A stretch of DNA of 64,000 nt from Peptoclostridium sp. (GCF_009881055.1 NZ_WXFG01000026.1:1-64000); one strand, 5' to 3'. Shown: positions 42,217 through 52,197, counted from the first letter of the stretch. Notes: generated by a model from the letters alone, not told the origin. Numbers and translations: made by a program.

Positions 42217-42370
42217 TAATTTTAATAAAAGATGAGGCCTGCATAAAGAAATTGTATATCTCAATATGGAATATCTGCTATAATATTGGAGTGCGTTTTG
42301 AAAAACTGCGGAAAATCAAGAGCCATTTGCATGAATGCTTGACAATAGATAAGTATTGGGAGTGATAATC

Positions 42371-43336
42371 TTGGATAGAAATCTTGGGATAAACCTTGTC
42401 AGAGTAACTGAAGCTGCAGCGCTTGGAGCAGCAAAACATTTTGGTAAGGGAGACAAGAATCTGGCCGACCAGGCTGCTGTCGACAGGATGAGAGCTATGT
42501 TCGAGAGCATAGACATAAGCGGAGTAGTTGTAATAGGAGAGGGAGAACTCGACGAGGCTCCTATGCTCTATATCGGCGAAGAGATAGGAATGAGAAGGGA
42601 AGGCAGCCTCGAGGTGGACATCGCTGTAGACCCTGTTGACGGTACTAGCTGCGTTGCAAAAGGACTCCCGGGCTCGATTTCTGTTGTCGCAATGGGGCCA
42701 AGAGGAACACTGCTAAATGCTCCCGATATGTACATGGACAAGATAGCTGTTGGTCCAAAGGGGAAGGGTCTTGTCCAGCTTGATCTCCCTGTGAAGGAGA
42801 ACGTCAAGAGGCTGGCTCAGGCTCTGGGCAAATCAATTGAAGACATGACGGTTACAACTATAGACAGGGAAAGAAGCCTTGGCGTAATAAGCGAATGCAG
42901 AAGCATGGGCTGCAGGGTGAGGCTTTTTGATTCTGGAGACATAGAGGCCGCAATAGCAACATGCTTTGAGGAAACAGGCATAGACCTGATGATGTGCATA
43001 GGCGGCGCTCCAGAAGGAGTCATATCCGCAGCTGCAATAAAATGCCTTGGCGGAGATTTTCAGGGAAGGCTAATGCCATACACTGAGGAAGAGAGCGCAA
43101 GATGCTACACCATGGGGCTTAACGTTGAAAAGCTGCTTACAATAGACGATCTGGCTGCCGGAAATGAGGTTTATTTTGCGGCTACTGGGATATCTGATGG
43201 CAGCCTGCTCAAGGGAGTTAAATTCTACGGAGACAGCGCGAGGACGCAGTCGGTAGTAATGAGAAGCGCTACGGGCACAATAAGATTCATTGATGCCATA
43301 CACAGGCTTGAGAAGAAGCCTGGATACTCAAAATAA
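42371..43336 (+). CDS. glpX: Fructose-1,6-bisphosphatase class II
   Basis: A 321-residue GlpX. It begins MDRNLGINLVRVTEAAALGAAK and carries the metal-binding VIGEGELDEAPML and DPVDGTSCVAKGLPGSISV motifs. It removes the 1-phosphate of fructose-1,6-bisphosphate in gluconeogenesis. The start is TTG 42371, matching the usual family N-terminus and lying 6 bases from GGAGTG; the frame is open further upstream. An extended -10 (TGCTATAAT, ending at 42284) lies ahead. Confidence 0.95.
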   Translation: MDRNLGINLVRVTEAAALGAAKHFGKGDKNLADQAAVDRMRAMFESIDISGVVVIGEGELDEAPMLYIGEEIGMRREGSLEVDIAVDPVDGTSCVAKGLPGSISVVAMGPRGTLLNAPDMYMDKIAVGPKGKGLVQLDLPVKENVKRLAQALGKSIEDMTVTTIDRERSLGVISECRSMGCRVRLFDSGDIEAAIATCFEETGIDLMMCIGGAPEGVISAAAIKCLGGDFQGRLMPYTEEESARCYTMGLNVEKLLTIDDLAAGNEVYFAATGISDGSLLKGVKFYGDSARTQSVVMRSATGTIRFIDAIHRLEKKPGYSK

Positions 43337-43697
43337 GCTGCTTATTTTTCAAATGGATATTCTATCAGCCGGATACGCCTTGGATTAAAGGCGTGCCCGG
43401 CTTGAAAAACGCCATGCTCATGATGATTGCTATAGCGCTGTGCAACTGTTTGAACAAAGTTTAGACTTCCTGTGAAGTGCAATTCAAATATCAATTCTTA
43501 ATACATCCTCCTCTGGTTGAATTCCTGTATTATGACCTTGCATATACCCAAATAACACTATACATAGATACTAATTATGGCGCCGGCATATTTGACTGCC
43601 TTGTTTCATTTTGGATTTTACGTGGATTCATTTAGTTGTATATTTTATACTTTATATATTTTATATTTTTTGATTTATAGATTTTGGAGGTGCAGTT
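43337..43697. other. Gene-free region, probable rho leader
   Basis: These 361 bases contain a GC-rich hairpin (AGCCGG...ACGCCT pairing with AGGCGT...CCGGCT, about 43356-43403) without a T run, and a long A+T-rich stretch before rho. I see no reading frame I would trust. A long untranslated rho leader, common because Rho regulates its own gene, would fit. Confidence 0.45.
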
Positions 43698-45122
43698 TTG
43701 GACAGAGATGAACTTGTAGGCAAGAAGCTTTCCGACCTTAAGGAGATTGCAAAGAAGCTCGGCATAAAGTCGATTGCCAAATATAAAAAAGAAGAAATCA
43801 TAGACATGATACTAGCGGCAGAGGAAATAAATGACGAGGAAGAAATACACCTGCAGGAAGTGGGCGCTGAGGCTACGGATGTTGAGGATGCGGCAATCGA
43901 TGAAATAACAGGCTATGCTGTAGTGGTGCAGGGCGCTGAAGTAGGGCCTGTTAAGGAAGGGATTATTGAAAAGCAGGAATTGGAAGCTCCTGCAGAAGAA
44001 GCTGTAATTGTCGTGGAAGACACTGCTGAAGGAGTCCTCGAGATACTGCCGGACGGATATGGATTTTTGCGGGGCTCGAATTACCTTTCCACAACACACG
44101 ATATTTACATATCACCATCCCAGATAAGAAGATTCAACATGAAGACTGGAGATAGAATTACTGGTATAACAAGGCCTCCAAAGAGCGGCGAGAAGTTCAG
44201 GGCGCTGCTTTATGTTAAGAAAATAAATGATGAGAATCCGGAAACAGCCGTGAGAAGGCCGTCATTCGACAAGCTGACGCCGATATATCCGCAAAGCAGG
44301 ATAACGCTCGAGAACAAGTCGTCGCAGCTTGCAACAAGGCTGATAGACCTTATAGCGCCTCTGGGTAAAGGTCAAAGGGGTCTTATAGTGGCTCCGCCTA
44401 AGGCGGGAAAGACTACTCTTCTAAAGAGTGTCGCAAACAGCCTTGCAAGCAACTATCCCGAAATCCACCTGATAGTGCTGCTTGTAGACGAGAGGCCTGA
44501 AGAGGTAACCGACATGCAAGAGTCCATAGACGGGGAAGTAATATATTCAACCTTCGACGAGCTTCCGTCGCACCACATAAAGGTGGCGGAGATGGTGCTA
44601 AGCAGGGCGAAAAGGCTTGTTGAGCATGGCAAGGATGTGGTGATACTCCTGGACAGCATAACAAGGCTTGCAAGAGCCTACAACCTGACTATACCACCAA
44701 CCGGAAGGACGCTTTCGGGAGGACTTGATCCGGGGGCTCTCCACGGGCCGAAGCGATTCTTTGGAGCAGCAAGGAACCTCAGAGAAGGGGGCTCGCTCAC
44801 AATACTTGCCACAGCGCTTGTGGAGACGGGTTCGAGAATGGATGATGTGATATTCGAGGAGTTCAAGGGCACAGGAAATATGGAGATACACCTGGACAGA
44901 AAGCTGGCCGAAAAGAGGATATTCCCTGCCATAGACATATATAAGTCGGGCACAAGGAGGGAGGAGCTTCTGCTTTCCCAGGAGGAGCTGGCAGCCGTAT
45001 GGAAAATAAGAAGGGCCATGAGCAACGGGGCTTCACAGGAGGTCACTGAAAAGGTGGTCAATGCGCTTGTTAAGACAAGGGACAACAAGGAGTTTGTGGA
45101 TCAGATAAACAAGACAGTTTAA
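43698..45122 (+). CDS. rho: Transcription termination factor Rho
   Basis: A 474-residue hexameric RNA helicase. An N-terminal helical domain ([22 protein letters not shown]) and an acidic insert (to about residue 110) precede the RNA-binding fold ([13 protein letters not shown]). The ATPase domain has P-loop [11 protein letters not shown] and the Q-loop region [10 protein letters not shown]. The start is TTG 43698, with GGAGG 7 bases upstream. The acidic N-terminal insert is typical of clostridial Rho. Confidence 0.96.
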   Translation: MDRDELVGKKLSDLKEIAKKLGIKSIAKYKKEEIIDMILAAEEINDEEEIHLQEVGAEATDVEDAAIDEITGYAVVVQGAEVGPVKEGIIEKQELEAPAEEAVIVVEDTAEGVLEILPDGYGFLRGSNYLSTTHDIYISPSQIRRFNMKTGDRITGITRPPKSGEKFRALLYVKKINDENPETAVRRPSFDKLTPIYPQSRITLENKSSQLATRLIDLIAPLGKGQRGLIVAPPKAGKTTLLKSVANSLASNYPEIHLIVLLVDERPEEVTDMQESIDGEVIYSTFDELPSHHIKVAEMVLSRAKRLVEHGKDVVILLDSITRLARAYNLTIPPTGRTLSGGLDPGALHGPKRFFGAARNLREGGSLTILATALVETGSRMDDVIFEEFKGTGNMEIHLDRKLAEKRIFPAIDIYKSGTRREELLLSQEELAAVWKIRRAMSNGASQEVTEKVVNALVKTRDNKEFVDQINKTV

Positions 45123-45136
45123 AAGGCAAAAAAAAC

Positions 45137-45219
45137 TTGAAGTTAAGAACTTATTGTGCTAGAATAAAGAAGTTGAATATCGACCATATATTTTCCTAGA
45201 GGGAAATAACATAGGAAAG
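45137..45219 (+). promoter_or_regulatory. Promoter and leader hairpin of rpmE
   Basis: TTGAAG (45137-45142), 17 bases, TAGAAT (45160-45165) with a TG extension. The leader has a perfect TTTCCTA/TAGGAAA stem (45192-45198 and 45212-45218) between promoter and ribosome site, possibly a site for feedback by L31. Confidence 0.5.
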
Positions 45220-45245
45220 AGAAATTTAAGGAAGAGGTGATACTG

Positions 45246-45443
45246 ATGAAAAAAGATATACATCCAGATTTCAAAGTTGTAAATGTTCACTGTGCTTGTG
45301 GCAACACTTTTCAAGCAGGTTCAACAAACGATGAAATAAAAGTGGAGATTTGCTCTGAATGCCATCCTTTCTATACAGGAAAGAGCAAGGCTGTAGAAAA
45401 AGGCGGAAGAGTCGAGAGATTCAATAAGAAATACAACCTATAA
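45246..45443 (+). CDS. rpmE: 50S ribosomal protein L31, zinc-containing form
   Basis: A 65-residue L31 starting MKKDIHPDF. The zinc ligands are the CAC pair at residues 16-18 and the CSEC motif near residues 37-40, so it is the C+ type. GGAAGAGGTGAT precedes ATG 45246; the in-frame 45237 start would overlap this site. It follows rho as in many Firmicutes. Confidence 0.97.
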   Translation: MKKDIHPDFKVVNVHCACGNTFQAGSTNDEIKVEICSECHPFYTGKSKAVEKGGRVERFNKKYNL

Positions 45444-45454
45444 GAACAGAACTC

Positions 45455-45487
45455 AAAGAGAGCTTAAACGGCTCTCTTTTTATTTTT
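45455..45487 (+). terminator. Terminator of rpmE
   Basis: AAAGAGAGC (45455-45463) and GCTCTCTTT (45471-45479), perfect stem, followed by TTATTTTTT. Confidence 0.93.
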
Positions 45488-45585
45488 TGCCAGCGCAATT
45501 AAATGTTTATGATATGCATTTTCCAATTGTCGATAATTTGAAAAAATTCGAATTTTTTTTATTATTATGACTAAAACGTAAGCGG

Positions 45586-45804
45586 TTCAACTGCAAAAAA
45601 AAGTGTGCTATAATGAACCAGCAATTTGATTTGTTTGAAAAATCACAATAGTATTCAAATTGAGCTTCAGAGTGCACTCATCCAGAAACAAAGCTTAACA
45701 GGTGGAAATGTATTAAACACTACATAGGACTCATGATCTTCAAGTAAACGTTTCCACGGACTCATCACTACAAAGTTCACATCAGACATCAGGAGGTATT
45801 AGCA
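45586..45804 (+). promoter_or_regulatory. brnQ promoter and long structured leader
   Basis: TTCAAC (45586-45591), 17 bases, TATAAT (45609-45614) with an extended TG. The leader of about 185 bases contains GTGGAAA (45702-45708) pairing with TTTCCAC (45751-45757), and three ACTCAT repeats (near 45677, 45730 and 45761). There is no T-box GGNACCGCG sequence and no terminator. Regulation through this leader is possible but unproven. It fills the 361-base gap between rpmE and brnQ. Confidence 0.5.
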
Positions 45805-47103
45805 ATGAAGAAGAACCAAACTAAGGACTTTTTTGTACTTGGACTTGCCCTGTTTGCAATGTTTTTTGGTGCGGGCAACCTAATATTCCCGCCGGCTCTA
45901 GGGCTTGCATCGGGAGACAAGTGGCTGGCTTGCGCCATAGGATTTTTTCTTACAGGCATAGGAATGCCTATACTAGGAGTGCTTGCAGTTTCAAAGGCGG
46001 GTGGAACTATAGACGACCTTGCAAGCAAGGTTAATCCGACGTTCAGCAAGATACTAGGAACAATAATAATACTGGCAATAGGACCGCTGCTTGCGATACC
46101 AAGAACGGGTGCTACAGTTTATGAAATGGGCATAAAGCCAATGTTCCCTGAATTCAGCCCGATAATAGTATCAGTGATATATTTCGCAATAACTCTTTTC
46201 TTTGTAATAAAGCCGTCTGGCATAGTTGACAGCATAGGAAAAATACTTACGCCTGCGCTTTTGGTTATAATATTTGCTATAATAATAAAAGGCATAGTAG
46301 ACCCTGTGGGAGCACCTGTGAGCACAGGCGTGGCAAATCCGTTCTCGAAGGGTTTCACTGAAGGCTACCAGACGATGGACGCCCTGGCTTCAATAGTATT
46401 TGGGGGCATAATGATGCTTTCTCTTGCTCAAAAGGGCTATGATGACAAGAAAGAGCAGATAAGTGTGGCAATGAAGGCCGGCGTTGTTGCGGGTATAGGC
46501 CTTGCGCTTGTATATGGCGGACTGCTTTACCTTGGATCCACAGCAAGCGGAGTTTTCCCTCAGGACATGGCAAGAACAGACCTTATAGTTGCAATAACTC
46601 AAAACGTGCTTGGAAACTGGGGCACTATAGGCATAGCTCTTGCGGTATCGCTTGCATGCCTTACAACATCGATAGGTCTTACTGCGACTGTGGGCAACTA
46701 TTTTGAGGAGCTTACAAACGGCAAGCTTTCATACAAGATGATAGTAATAGGAACTGTAATATTCAGTGCCGTATTTGCCAACGTGGGAGTTGAAAATATT
46801 GTCAAGTTCGCGGTTCCGCTGCTTGTTACTGTATATCCGGTTGCAATAGTACTTATACTAATGAGCCTTTTCGACAACCTCATAAAAAACAAGAAGGCGT
46901 ATACAGGAGCTGTATACGGAGCGCTTGTTGTAAGCCTTATAGACGGAGTGTCGGCTATGGGTGTCAACACTGAATTCATATCAAGATTCATAAAGATGCT
47001 TCCTCTTTCGGGAGCAGGCTTTGCATGGGTGCTGCCAGCTGCTGTAGGAGCTGTAATAACATCAATGATCATGAAAAATAGGGAAGAGAGCAGCACGCTT
47101 TAA
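45805..47103 (+). CDS. brnQ: Branched-chain amino acid carrier BrnQ
   Basis: A 432-residue carrier with about twelve hydrophobic segments. It starts with LGLALFAMFFGAGNLIFPPALG, the diagnostic N-terminal motif of the LIVCS family, which brings in leucine, isoleucine and valine with Na+ or H+. AGGAGG precedes the ATG. It interrupts the common rpmE-to-YqhQ spacing of relatives, carries its own promoter, and is followed by a short membrane protein. Confidence 0.95.
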   Translation: MKKNQTKDFFVLGLALFAMFFGAGNLIFPPALGLASGDKWLACAIGFFLTGIGMPILGVLAVSKAGGTIDDLASKVNPTFSKILGTIIILAIGPLLAIPRTGATVYEMGIKPMFPEFSPIIVSVIYFAITLFFVIKPSGIVDSIGKILTPALLVIIFAIIIKGIVDPVGAPVSTGVANPFSKGFTEGYQTMDALASIVFGGIMMLSLAQKGYDDKKEQISVAMKAGVVAGIGLALVYGGLLYLGSTASGVFPQDMARTDLIVAITQNVLGNWGTIGIALAVSLACLTTSIGLTATVGNYFEELTNGKLSYKMIVIGTVIFSAVFANVGVENIVKFAVPLLVTVYPVAIVLILMSLFDNLIKNKKAYTGAVYGALVVSLIDGVSAMGVNTEFISRFIKMLPLSGAGFAWVLPAAVGAVITSMIMKNREESSTL

Positions 47104-47169
47104 TTACACTGGCATGACACACTATGAGTGCACATTGTCTTTCTTTATTATGAAAGAAAGGGATAGTTT

Positions 47170-47439
47170 ATGAAATTCTACATGGACGAGGCTTTGGGTC
47201 CCAGATTCGTCGTGTTCCACTACCTTATAAAATGGTATATTGATAACTTCGGACTGCTCTCGTATATGTGCGCAGTGGTAGGAAGTATCACAGCCATTTT
47301 TGCATACGCTATATACATCAACATGCAAAAGGGTGAAAAAGACAGGGCTATGCTGGTACTCATGCTGGCTGTGATAGTCTCGGGAGGTCTTGTCGGCCTG
47401 GGCATAGATATGTCCAACGGGTATATGCCCCTTAGATGA
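47170..47439 (+). CDS. Hypothetical small membrane protein
   Basis: An 89-residue protein with two hydrophobic segments (about residues 28-50 and 60-80) and a charged N-terminal stretch rich in aromatics. I do not recognise a family. A purine-rich GAAAGAAAGGGA precedes the ATG at modest distance. It lies 66 bases after brnQ and before a strong terminator, so it is probably co-transcribed with brnQ. Confidence 0.6.
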   Translation: MKFYMDEALGPRFVVFHYLIKWYIDNFGLLSYMCAVVGSITAIFAYAIYINMQKGEKDRAMLVLMLAVIVSGGLVGLGIDMSNGYMPLR

Positions 47440-47482
47440 GTTCAAGCAACATCTATATATTATAATGAAAGAATAATTTTCA

Positions 47483-47521
47483 AATCAAAAAACTTCGCTG
47501 CTACGCGGAGTTTTTTGATTT
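47483..47521. terminator. Bidirectional-type terminator after brnQ and the small membrane protein
   Basis: AATCAAAAAACT (47483-47494) and AGTTTTTTGATT (47509-47520) are perfect 12-base arms with an inner TCGC/GCGG contact, A- and T-tracts on both sides. Confidence 0.88.
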
Positions 47522-47600
47522 TTGTCTCATTTTTAATTGCCGATTTGATATAATAATAAGTAGTGTGTTTAAACGAGTTGAAAATCTAGGAGCTGAGTGG

Positions 47601-48551
47601 ATGAAAAAATGTAATGTAGGCGGTCAGGCTGTTATAGAAGGCGTAATGATGAAGAATGAGGACAGGCTGGCGGTAGCCGTAAGAAAGTCAGACGGCGATA
47701 TAGAGCTCCAGGAAAAGGTGCTTTCAAGCTGGATAAAGAGCAAGGGCATAGACAAGATGCCTTTTGCAAGAGGCGCTTTTGTGCTTATAGAATCAATGGT
47801 GGAAGGCGTGAAAGCTCTGAATTTTTCTGCCGACTTCTTTGAAGATGAGGAGGAGGAAAAGAAGGGGGCGCTAGACAAGTTTTTTGACAAGGTTTTCGGG
47901 GACAAGGCTTCTGAAGTTGCAATATACATCTCGGTTGCAATATCCATAATGCTGACTGTGGTGCTGTTCATACTCCTGCCGACATTCATAGGGGGCTTAA
48001 TAAATGGGATTACAGACAACGTAATAGCCCTAAACCTTGTTGAAGGGATTGCAAGGGTAGGATTGTTTGTCGCGTACGTATATCTCATATCGTTCAACTC
48101 TGACATAAAAAGGGTATACCAGTACCATGGAGCTGAGCACAAGACTATACACTGCTATGAAAACGGGCTTGAGCTGACGCCCGAGAATGCAGCAGGCTTT
48201 ACCAGGATACACACAAGGTGCGGAACTAACTTCATGTTTGTTGTGCTGATAATATCTATGCTCATGTTCTCGCTGTTCGGATGGCCGAACCCATTTATGA
48301 GGGTGCTTTACAGGCTTGCTCTGCTGCCGGTGGTTGCAGGCATATCCTACGAGATAATAAGGCTGGCGGCCAAAAGTGATACACCTCTTCTAAAGCCTCT
48401 AATGTGGCCGGGGCTTATGCTGCAGAAGATAACAACAAGGGAGCCGGACAATTCGCAGCTTGAGGTTGCGATAGCGGCGCTAAAAGCCGTAGTCGAAGAA
48501 AAGAAGGCGGCAAATGAGACTTCCGTGGAGGGTGAAGCCTGTGAAGGTTAA
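47601..48551 (+). CDS. YqhQ-like membrane protein (DUF1385)
   Basis: A 316-residue protein of the DUF1385/YqhQ family. The N-terminal NVGGQAVIEGVMMKN signature, membrane segments around residues 105-155 and 205-255, and the QYHGAEHKTIHCYENG motif with two His are all present. Function unknown, though it is nearly always beside prmC-prfA in Firmicutes. AGGAG at 47588-47592 chooses ATG 47601 over 47565. It overlaps prmC by 11 bases. Confidence 0.88.
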   Translation: MKKCNVGGQAVIEGVMMKNEDRLAVAVRKSDGDIELQEKVLSSWIKSKGIDKMPFARGAFVLIESMVEGVKALNFSADFFEDEEEEKKGALDKFFDKVFGDKASEVAIYISVAISIMLTVVLFILLPTFIGGLINGITDNVIALNLVEGIARVGLFVAYVYLISFNSDIKRVYQYHGAEHKTIHCYENGLELTPENAAGFTRIHTRCGTNFMFVVLIISMLMFSLFGWPNPFMRVLYRLALLPVVAGISYEIIRLAAKSDTPLLKPLMWPGLMLQKITTREPDNSQLEVAIAALKAVVEEKKAANETSVEGEACEG

Positions 48552-49392
48552 GCAGCTGCTGGAAAACGCAGTGAAAAAAATAGCGGACATGTCTGAAACT
48601 GCGCTGCTCGATGCCCAACTTCTGCTATCAAAGGCGCTCGGAAAGGACAGGCTCTATGTAATCACGCATATTGAAGATGAGGTTGAAGAAAAAGCCGAGT
48701 CTGAGTTTTGGGGAATGGTGTGCGAACGAGGCAACGGAAGGCCTCTTCAGTATATAACAGGAAGCCAGGAATTTATGGGACTTGATTTTTATGTGAGTGA
48801 AGGCGTGCTTATACCGAGGCCGGACACGGAGATCCTCGTTGAAGAGGTCATAAGGCTCGCGGGCGGATTTGAAAAGCCGGTGATAGCCGACATAGGCTGC
48901 GGCTCGGGGGCCATAAGCGTTTCTCTGGCGAAGTATGTAAAGGGGGCATTCGTATACAGCCTGGACATATCCAAGGCGGCCCTGGATATAGGGCGCACTA
49001 ATGCAAAAATTAACGGGGTTGAGGAGAGCATTGAGTTCATGGAATCTGACATCCTATTGGCGCTCGAAGACTCCGGAATAATGTTTGACATAATCGTCTC
49101 GAATCCGCCGTATATAAGGAAGAAAGACATTGAAGAGCTCCATTTGCAGGTGAGGGGCTATGAGCCGCTTACTGCGCTGGATGGAGGAACGGACGGCCTT
49201 GAATTTTACAGAAGGATTACAAAGGAGAGTCTGGCATTTCTAAAGCCCGGAGGATACCTTGCTTACGAGGTCGGGCACGACCAGGCCGGGGATGTAAATC
49301 GGATAATGGAGGCCTGCGGAGGTTTTGGCGAGTTGCGCATATTAAGCGACCTTGCAGGCATAGAAAGAGTTGTAATAGGCAGGAAACTGTGA
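48541..49392 (+). CDS. prmC: Release factor glutamine methyltransferase
   Basis: A 283-residue SAM-dependent methyltransferase. The N-terminal helical domain binds the release factor, IADIGCGSGAISVSLA binds SAM, and the catalytic SNPPYIRK contains the NPPY motif. It methylates the Gln of the GGQ motif in RF1 and RF2. The start is GTG 48541 behind GGAGGG and overlaps the YqhQ-like gene. Its substrate RF1 is the next gene. Confidence 0.95.
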   Translation: MKVKQLLENAVKKIADMSETALLDAQLLLSKALGKDRLYVITHIEDEVEEKAESEFWGMVCERGNGRPLQYITGSQEFMGLDFYVSEGVLIPRPDTEILVEEVIRLAGGFEKPVIADIGCGSGAISVSLAKYVKGAFVYSLDISKAALDIGRTNAKINGVEESIEFMESDILLALEDSGIMFDIIVSNPPYIRKKDIEELHLQVRGYEPLTALDGGTDGLEFYRRITKESLAFLKPGGYLAYEVGHDQAGDVNRIMEACGGFGELRILSDLAGIERVVIGRKL

Positions 49393-49478
49393 TATAATAC
49401 TTTTGCTGGAAAAATGGTAAAAAATAGCACGAAGAGTTATCCATATCGATCATAGAGTAATTAGGAAGGTGGAAATAG

Positions 49479-50546
49479 ATGTTTGACAAGCTGGAATTTC
49501 TAGAAGATAAATATGAAGACATAACAAATAAAATATCTGATCCCGAGGTTATTAATGACCAGTCACTTTGGCAAAAGCTCATGAAGGAGCACGCCGAAGT
49601 GGAGCCTATAGTCATGAAATACAGGGACTACAAGAATACTATCGCAGGTATAAAGGATTCAAAGGAGATAATACAGGAGTCATCTGACGAGGAGCTCAGG
49701 GACCTTGCCAAGATGGAGCTTGACGAGCTTGAGGATAGGATAGAAGGGATAAAGGACGAGCTTAAGATACTGCTCCTGCCGAAGGACCCTAACGACGAAA
49801 AGAACGTAATAGTCGAGATACGAGCAGGCGCAGGCGGAGACGAGGCCGCTCTGTTTGCAGGCAACCTTTTCAGGATGTACTCAATGTATGCCGAGAAGAG
49901 AAACTGGAAGACGGAGCTCATGTCGGCAAACTCGACCGGCGTAGGTGGCTACAAGGAAGTAATATTCATGATAAAGGGAAAAGGCGCCTATTCAAGGCTC
50001 AAGTACGAGTCGGGCGTTCACAGGGTTCAGAGAATTCCTGACACTGAATCGAATGGAAGGATACACACTTCTACCGCTACTGTGGCTGTGCTTCCCGAGG
50101 TTGACGACGTGGAAATTGAAGTTAACCAAAATGACCTGAAGATCGACGTGTTCAGATCTTCGGGCAATGGCGGACAGTCTGTAAACACTACCGATTCGGC
50201 CGTAAGGATGACGCACCTCCCTACAGGCATAGTGGTGTCGATGCAGGACGAGAAGTCGCAGCTCAAGAACAAGGAGAAGGCCCTAAAGATACTTAAGGCC
50301 AAGCTTTATGAGATTGAGCTTGAGAAGCAAAACAAGGAAATAGCCCAGTCCAGAAAGAGTCAGGTAGGCACTGGAGACAGGTCAGAGAGGATAAGAACCT
50401 ACAACTATCCTCAGGGCAGGATAAGCGATCACAGGATAAACCTTACAATATACAGGCTCGACTCGTTCCTTGACGGGGACATAGACGAGATACTGGATGC
50501 GCTCATAACTACAGACCAGGCTGAAAAGATGCAGATGGTTGAATAA
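49479..50546 (+). CDS. prfA: Peptide chain release factor 1
   Basis: A 355-residue RF1. The GGQ catalytic loop is in [17 protein letters not shown], and the stop-codon-reading PxT position is IPDT in [16 protein letters not shown], with Asp at the middle where Ala or Val is usual. It recognises UAA and UAG. GGAAGGTGG precedes the ATG. It directly follows its modifying enzyme prmC. Confidence 0.97.
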   Translation: MFDKLEFLEDKYEDITNKISDPEVINDQSLWQKLMKEHAEVEPIVMKYRDYKNTIAGIKDSKEIIQESSDEELRDLAKMELDELEDRIEGIKDELKILLLPKDPNDEKNVIVEIRAGAGGDEAALFAGNLFRMYSMYAEKRNWKTELMSANSTGVGGYKEVIFMIKGKGAYSRLKYESGVHRVQRIPDTESNGRIHTSTATVAVLPEVDDVEIEVNQNDLKIDVFRSSGNGGQSVNTTDSAVRMTHLPTGIVVSMQDEKSQLKNKEKALKILKAKLYEIELEKQNKEIAQSRKSQVGTGDRSERIRTYNYPQGRISDHRINLTIYRLDSFLDGDIDEILDALITTDQAEKMQMVE

Positions 50547-50554
50547 TAAGTACT

Positions 50555-50587
50555 CGGGAGAGCTCGTAAGGGCTCTCTTTGATTTTA
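50555..50587 (+). terminator. Weak terminator after prfA
   Basis: GGGAGAGC and GGCTCTCTTT form a short stem followed by GATTTTA. It may only partly stop transcription. Confidence 0.55.
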
Positions 50588-50613
50588 GGCATTCAAAAAT
50601 GCGAGGTGGAATC

Positions 50614-51669
50614 ATGAAAAAGACTCTTATAAGCAAAATGGATCCGGAGAACATAGATATTGAGCTCCTGAAAAAATATGCAGGCATTATACGCGATGGA
50701 GGCACAGTTATATTCCCGACAGAAACGGTGTATGGGCTGGGAGCTAACGCTCTCGACGAGCAGGCTGCCGAGAAGATATACAGGGCCAAGGGAAGGCCCT
50801 CGGACAATCCTCTGATAGTTCACATATGCGACATTGCCCAGCTTGACATGCTTACAGACAGCGTAGGCGAGAAGGCAAGGCTTGTAATGGAGAGATTCTG
50901 GCCGGGTCCTGTAACGCTGATATTTTCAAAGAAAAAAACCGTTCCGTATGCGACTACCGGGGGTCTTGACACGGTGGCCGTAAGGATGCCGGCACATCCG
51001 ATAGCACTCGGGCTGATAAGAGAATCCGGGGTCCCAATAGCCGCGCCCTCTGCCAACATATCGGGAAGGCCATCGCCTACAAGGGGAGAGCATGTGGCAG
51101 AGCAGATGGATGGCAGGGTCGATGGAATAATACTAGGCGGCGACTGCAAGGTGGGAGTTGAATCTACGGTTATAGATCTAAGGGGTGATGTACCTGTGAT
51201 TCTAAGGCCGGGCGGATTATCATCGGAGGAGCTTGAAGCTGTGGTTGGCCGAGTGGAAACAGATCCGGCTATAAAGAGCGCTGATACTGGAGCTGCCCCG
51301 CTCGCGCCAGGCATGAAATACACCCACTATTCGCCTGATGCGCAGGTGTACGTTGTAAAAGGCAGTGGAGAAGAGGCGGCCAGAATTATAAACAGGCTTG
51401 TTGAGGACAATGCAAAAAAAGGCATTGTATGCGGTGTAATATGTACAAGTCAGAACTCCAAGTACTATGATGCGCCCGTAAAGCTCGAGCTTGGCTACGA
51501 CAGTGCAGATGCTGCCAGGAACATTTTCAGCATATTAATAGAGATGGACAAGCGCGGTGTTCACGTTGTATATTCAGAGAGTCTTGAGGAAAAGGGGCTT
51601 GGAGCCGCCGTTATGAACAGGCTTGTCAAGTCGGCCGGCTACAGGTTTATAGAAATACAGGAGGATTAG
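50614..51669 (+). CDS. ywlC: L-threonylcarbamoyladenylate synthase (Sua5/YwlC)
   Basis: A 351-residue Sua5-type protein. The YrdC domain is at residues 15-205 (GGTVIFPTETVYGLGANAL, KGRPSDNPLIVHI, APSANISGRPSPT), and the C-terminal Sua5 domain (APGMKYTHYSPDA onward) separates it from short TsaC. It makes threonylcarbamoyl-AMP for the t6A37 modification of tRNAs. GAGGTGG precedes ATG 50614, which I prefer over the upstream 50539 start that overlaps prfA. Confidence 0.95.
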   Translation: MKKTLISKMDPENIDIELLKKYAGIIRDGGTVIFPTETVYGLGANALDEQAAEKIYRAKGRPSDNPLIVHICDIAQLDMLTDSVGEKARLVMERFWPGPVTLIFSKKKTVPYATTGGLDTVAVRMPAHPIALGLIRESGVPIAAPSANISGRPSPTRGEHVAEQMDGRVDGIILGGDCKVGVESTVIDLRGDVPVILRPGGLSSEELEAVVGRVETDPAIKSADTGAAPLAPGMKYTHYSPDAQVYVVKGSGEEAARIINRLVEDNAKKGIVCGVICTSQNSKYYDAPVKLELGYDSADAARNIFSILIEMDKRGVHVVYSESLEEKGLGAAVMNRLVKSAGYRFIEIQED

Positions 51670-51671
51670 TC

Positions 51672-52121
51672 ATGAGGTTACTTTTTGTATGCACCGGCAA
51701 CACCTGCAGAAGCCCTATGGCTGAAGGCTTTGTTAATGACATGTCACAAAGAATGGGACTTGACATAGCTGTTGCTTCAGCCGGAGTGATGACTGCTGAC
51801 GGGCTTGCTGCCTCGGAAAATGCAGTACTTGCCATGAGGGAATATGGAATAGACATATCCGGCCATAGGAGTGCGCGCATAAGAAAGGAAGCCCTCGAGT
51901 CGGCGGACATAGTTCTTACGATGAGTCGATCTCATAGGGACATACTGCTAAGCCTGGAGAGCGACAGCAAGAACATATTTACGCTCAAAGAATTTCTGGG
52001 AATTGCTGAACTTGACGTTATGGATCCCTACGGAGGGGATATAAATATCTACAGGGATACGGCTGCGGAAATAAAATACCTGGTTGAGAAGCTGGTTGAT
52101 TTGCTATTTAAAAAAATTTAG
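51672..52121 (+). CDS. ywlE: Low-molecular-weight protein phosphatase (YwlE-like)
   Basis: A 149-residue LMW phosphatase with the catalytic loop CTGNTCRSP (Cys at residue 7) and the general acid in the VMDPYGGD motif. The Thr after CTGN is the residue associated with protein-arginine phosphatase activity in Bacillus YwlE rather than tyrosine phosphatase. It follows ywlC by 2 bases, as in Bacillus. Confidence 0.9.
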   Translation: MRLLFVCTGNTCRSPMAEGFVNDMSQRMGLDIAVASAGVMTADGLAASENAVLAMREYGIDISGHRSARIRKEALESADIVLTMSRSHRDILLSLESDSKNIFTLKEFLGIAELDVMDPYGGDINIYRDTAAEIKYLVEKLVDLLFKKI

Positions 52122-52197
52122 CCATACGCAAAAAAAATATTAAACTGTCACTATAATGTAGTATAATATACAAGGTTTAATCTTGGAGGTGAATTTC

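Noticed and set aside
45615-45804. T-box riboswitch ahead of brnQ
   Set aside because: The invariant T-box sequence and a terminator/antiterminator pair are missing.
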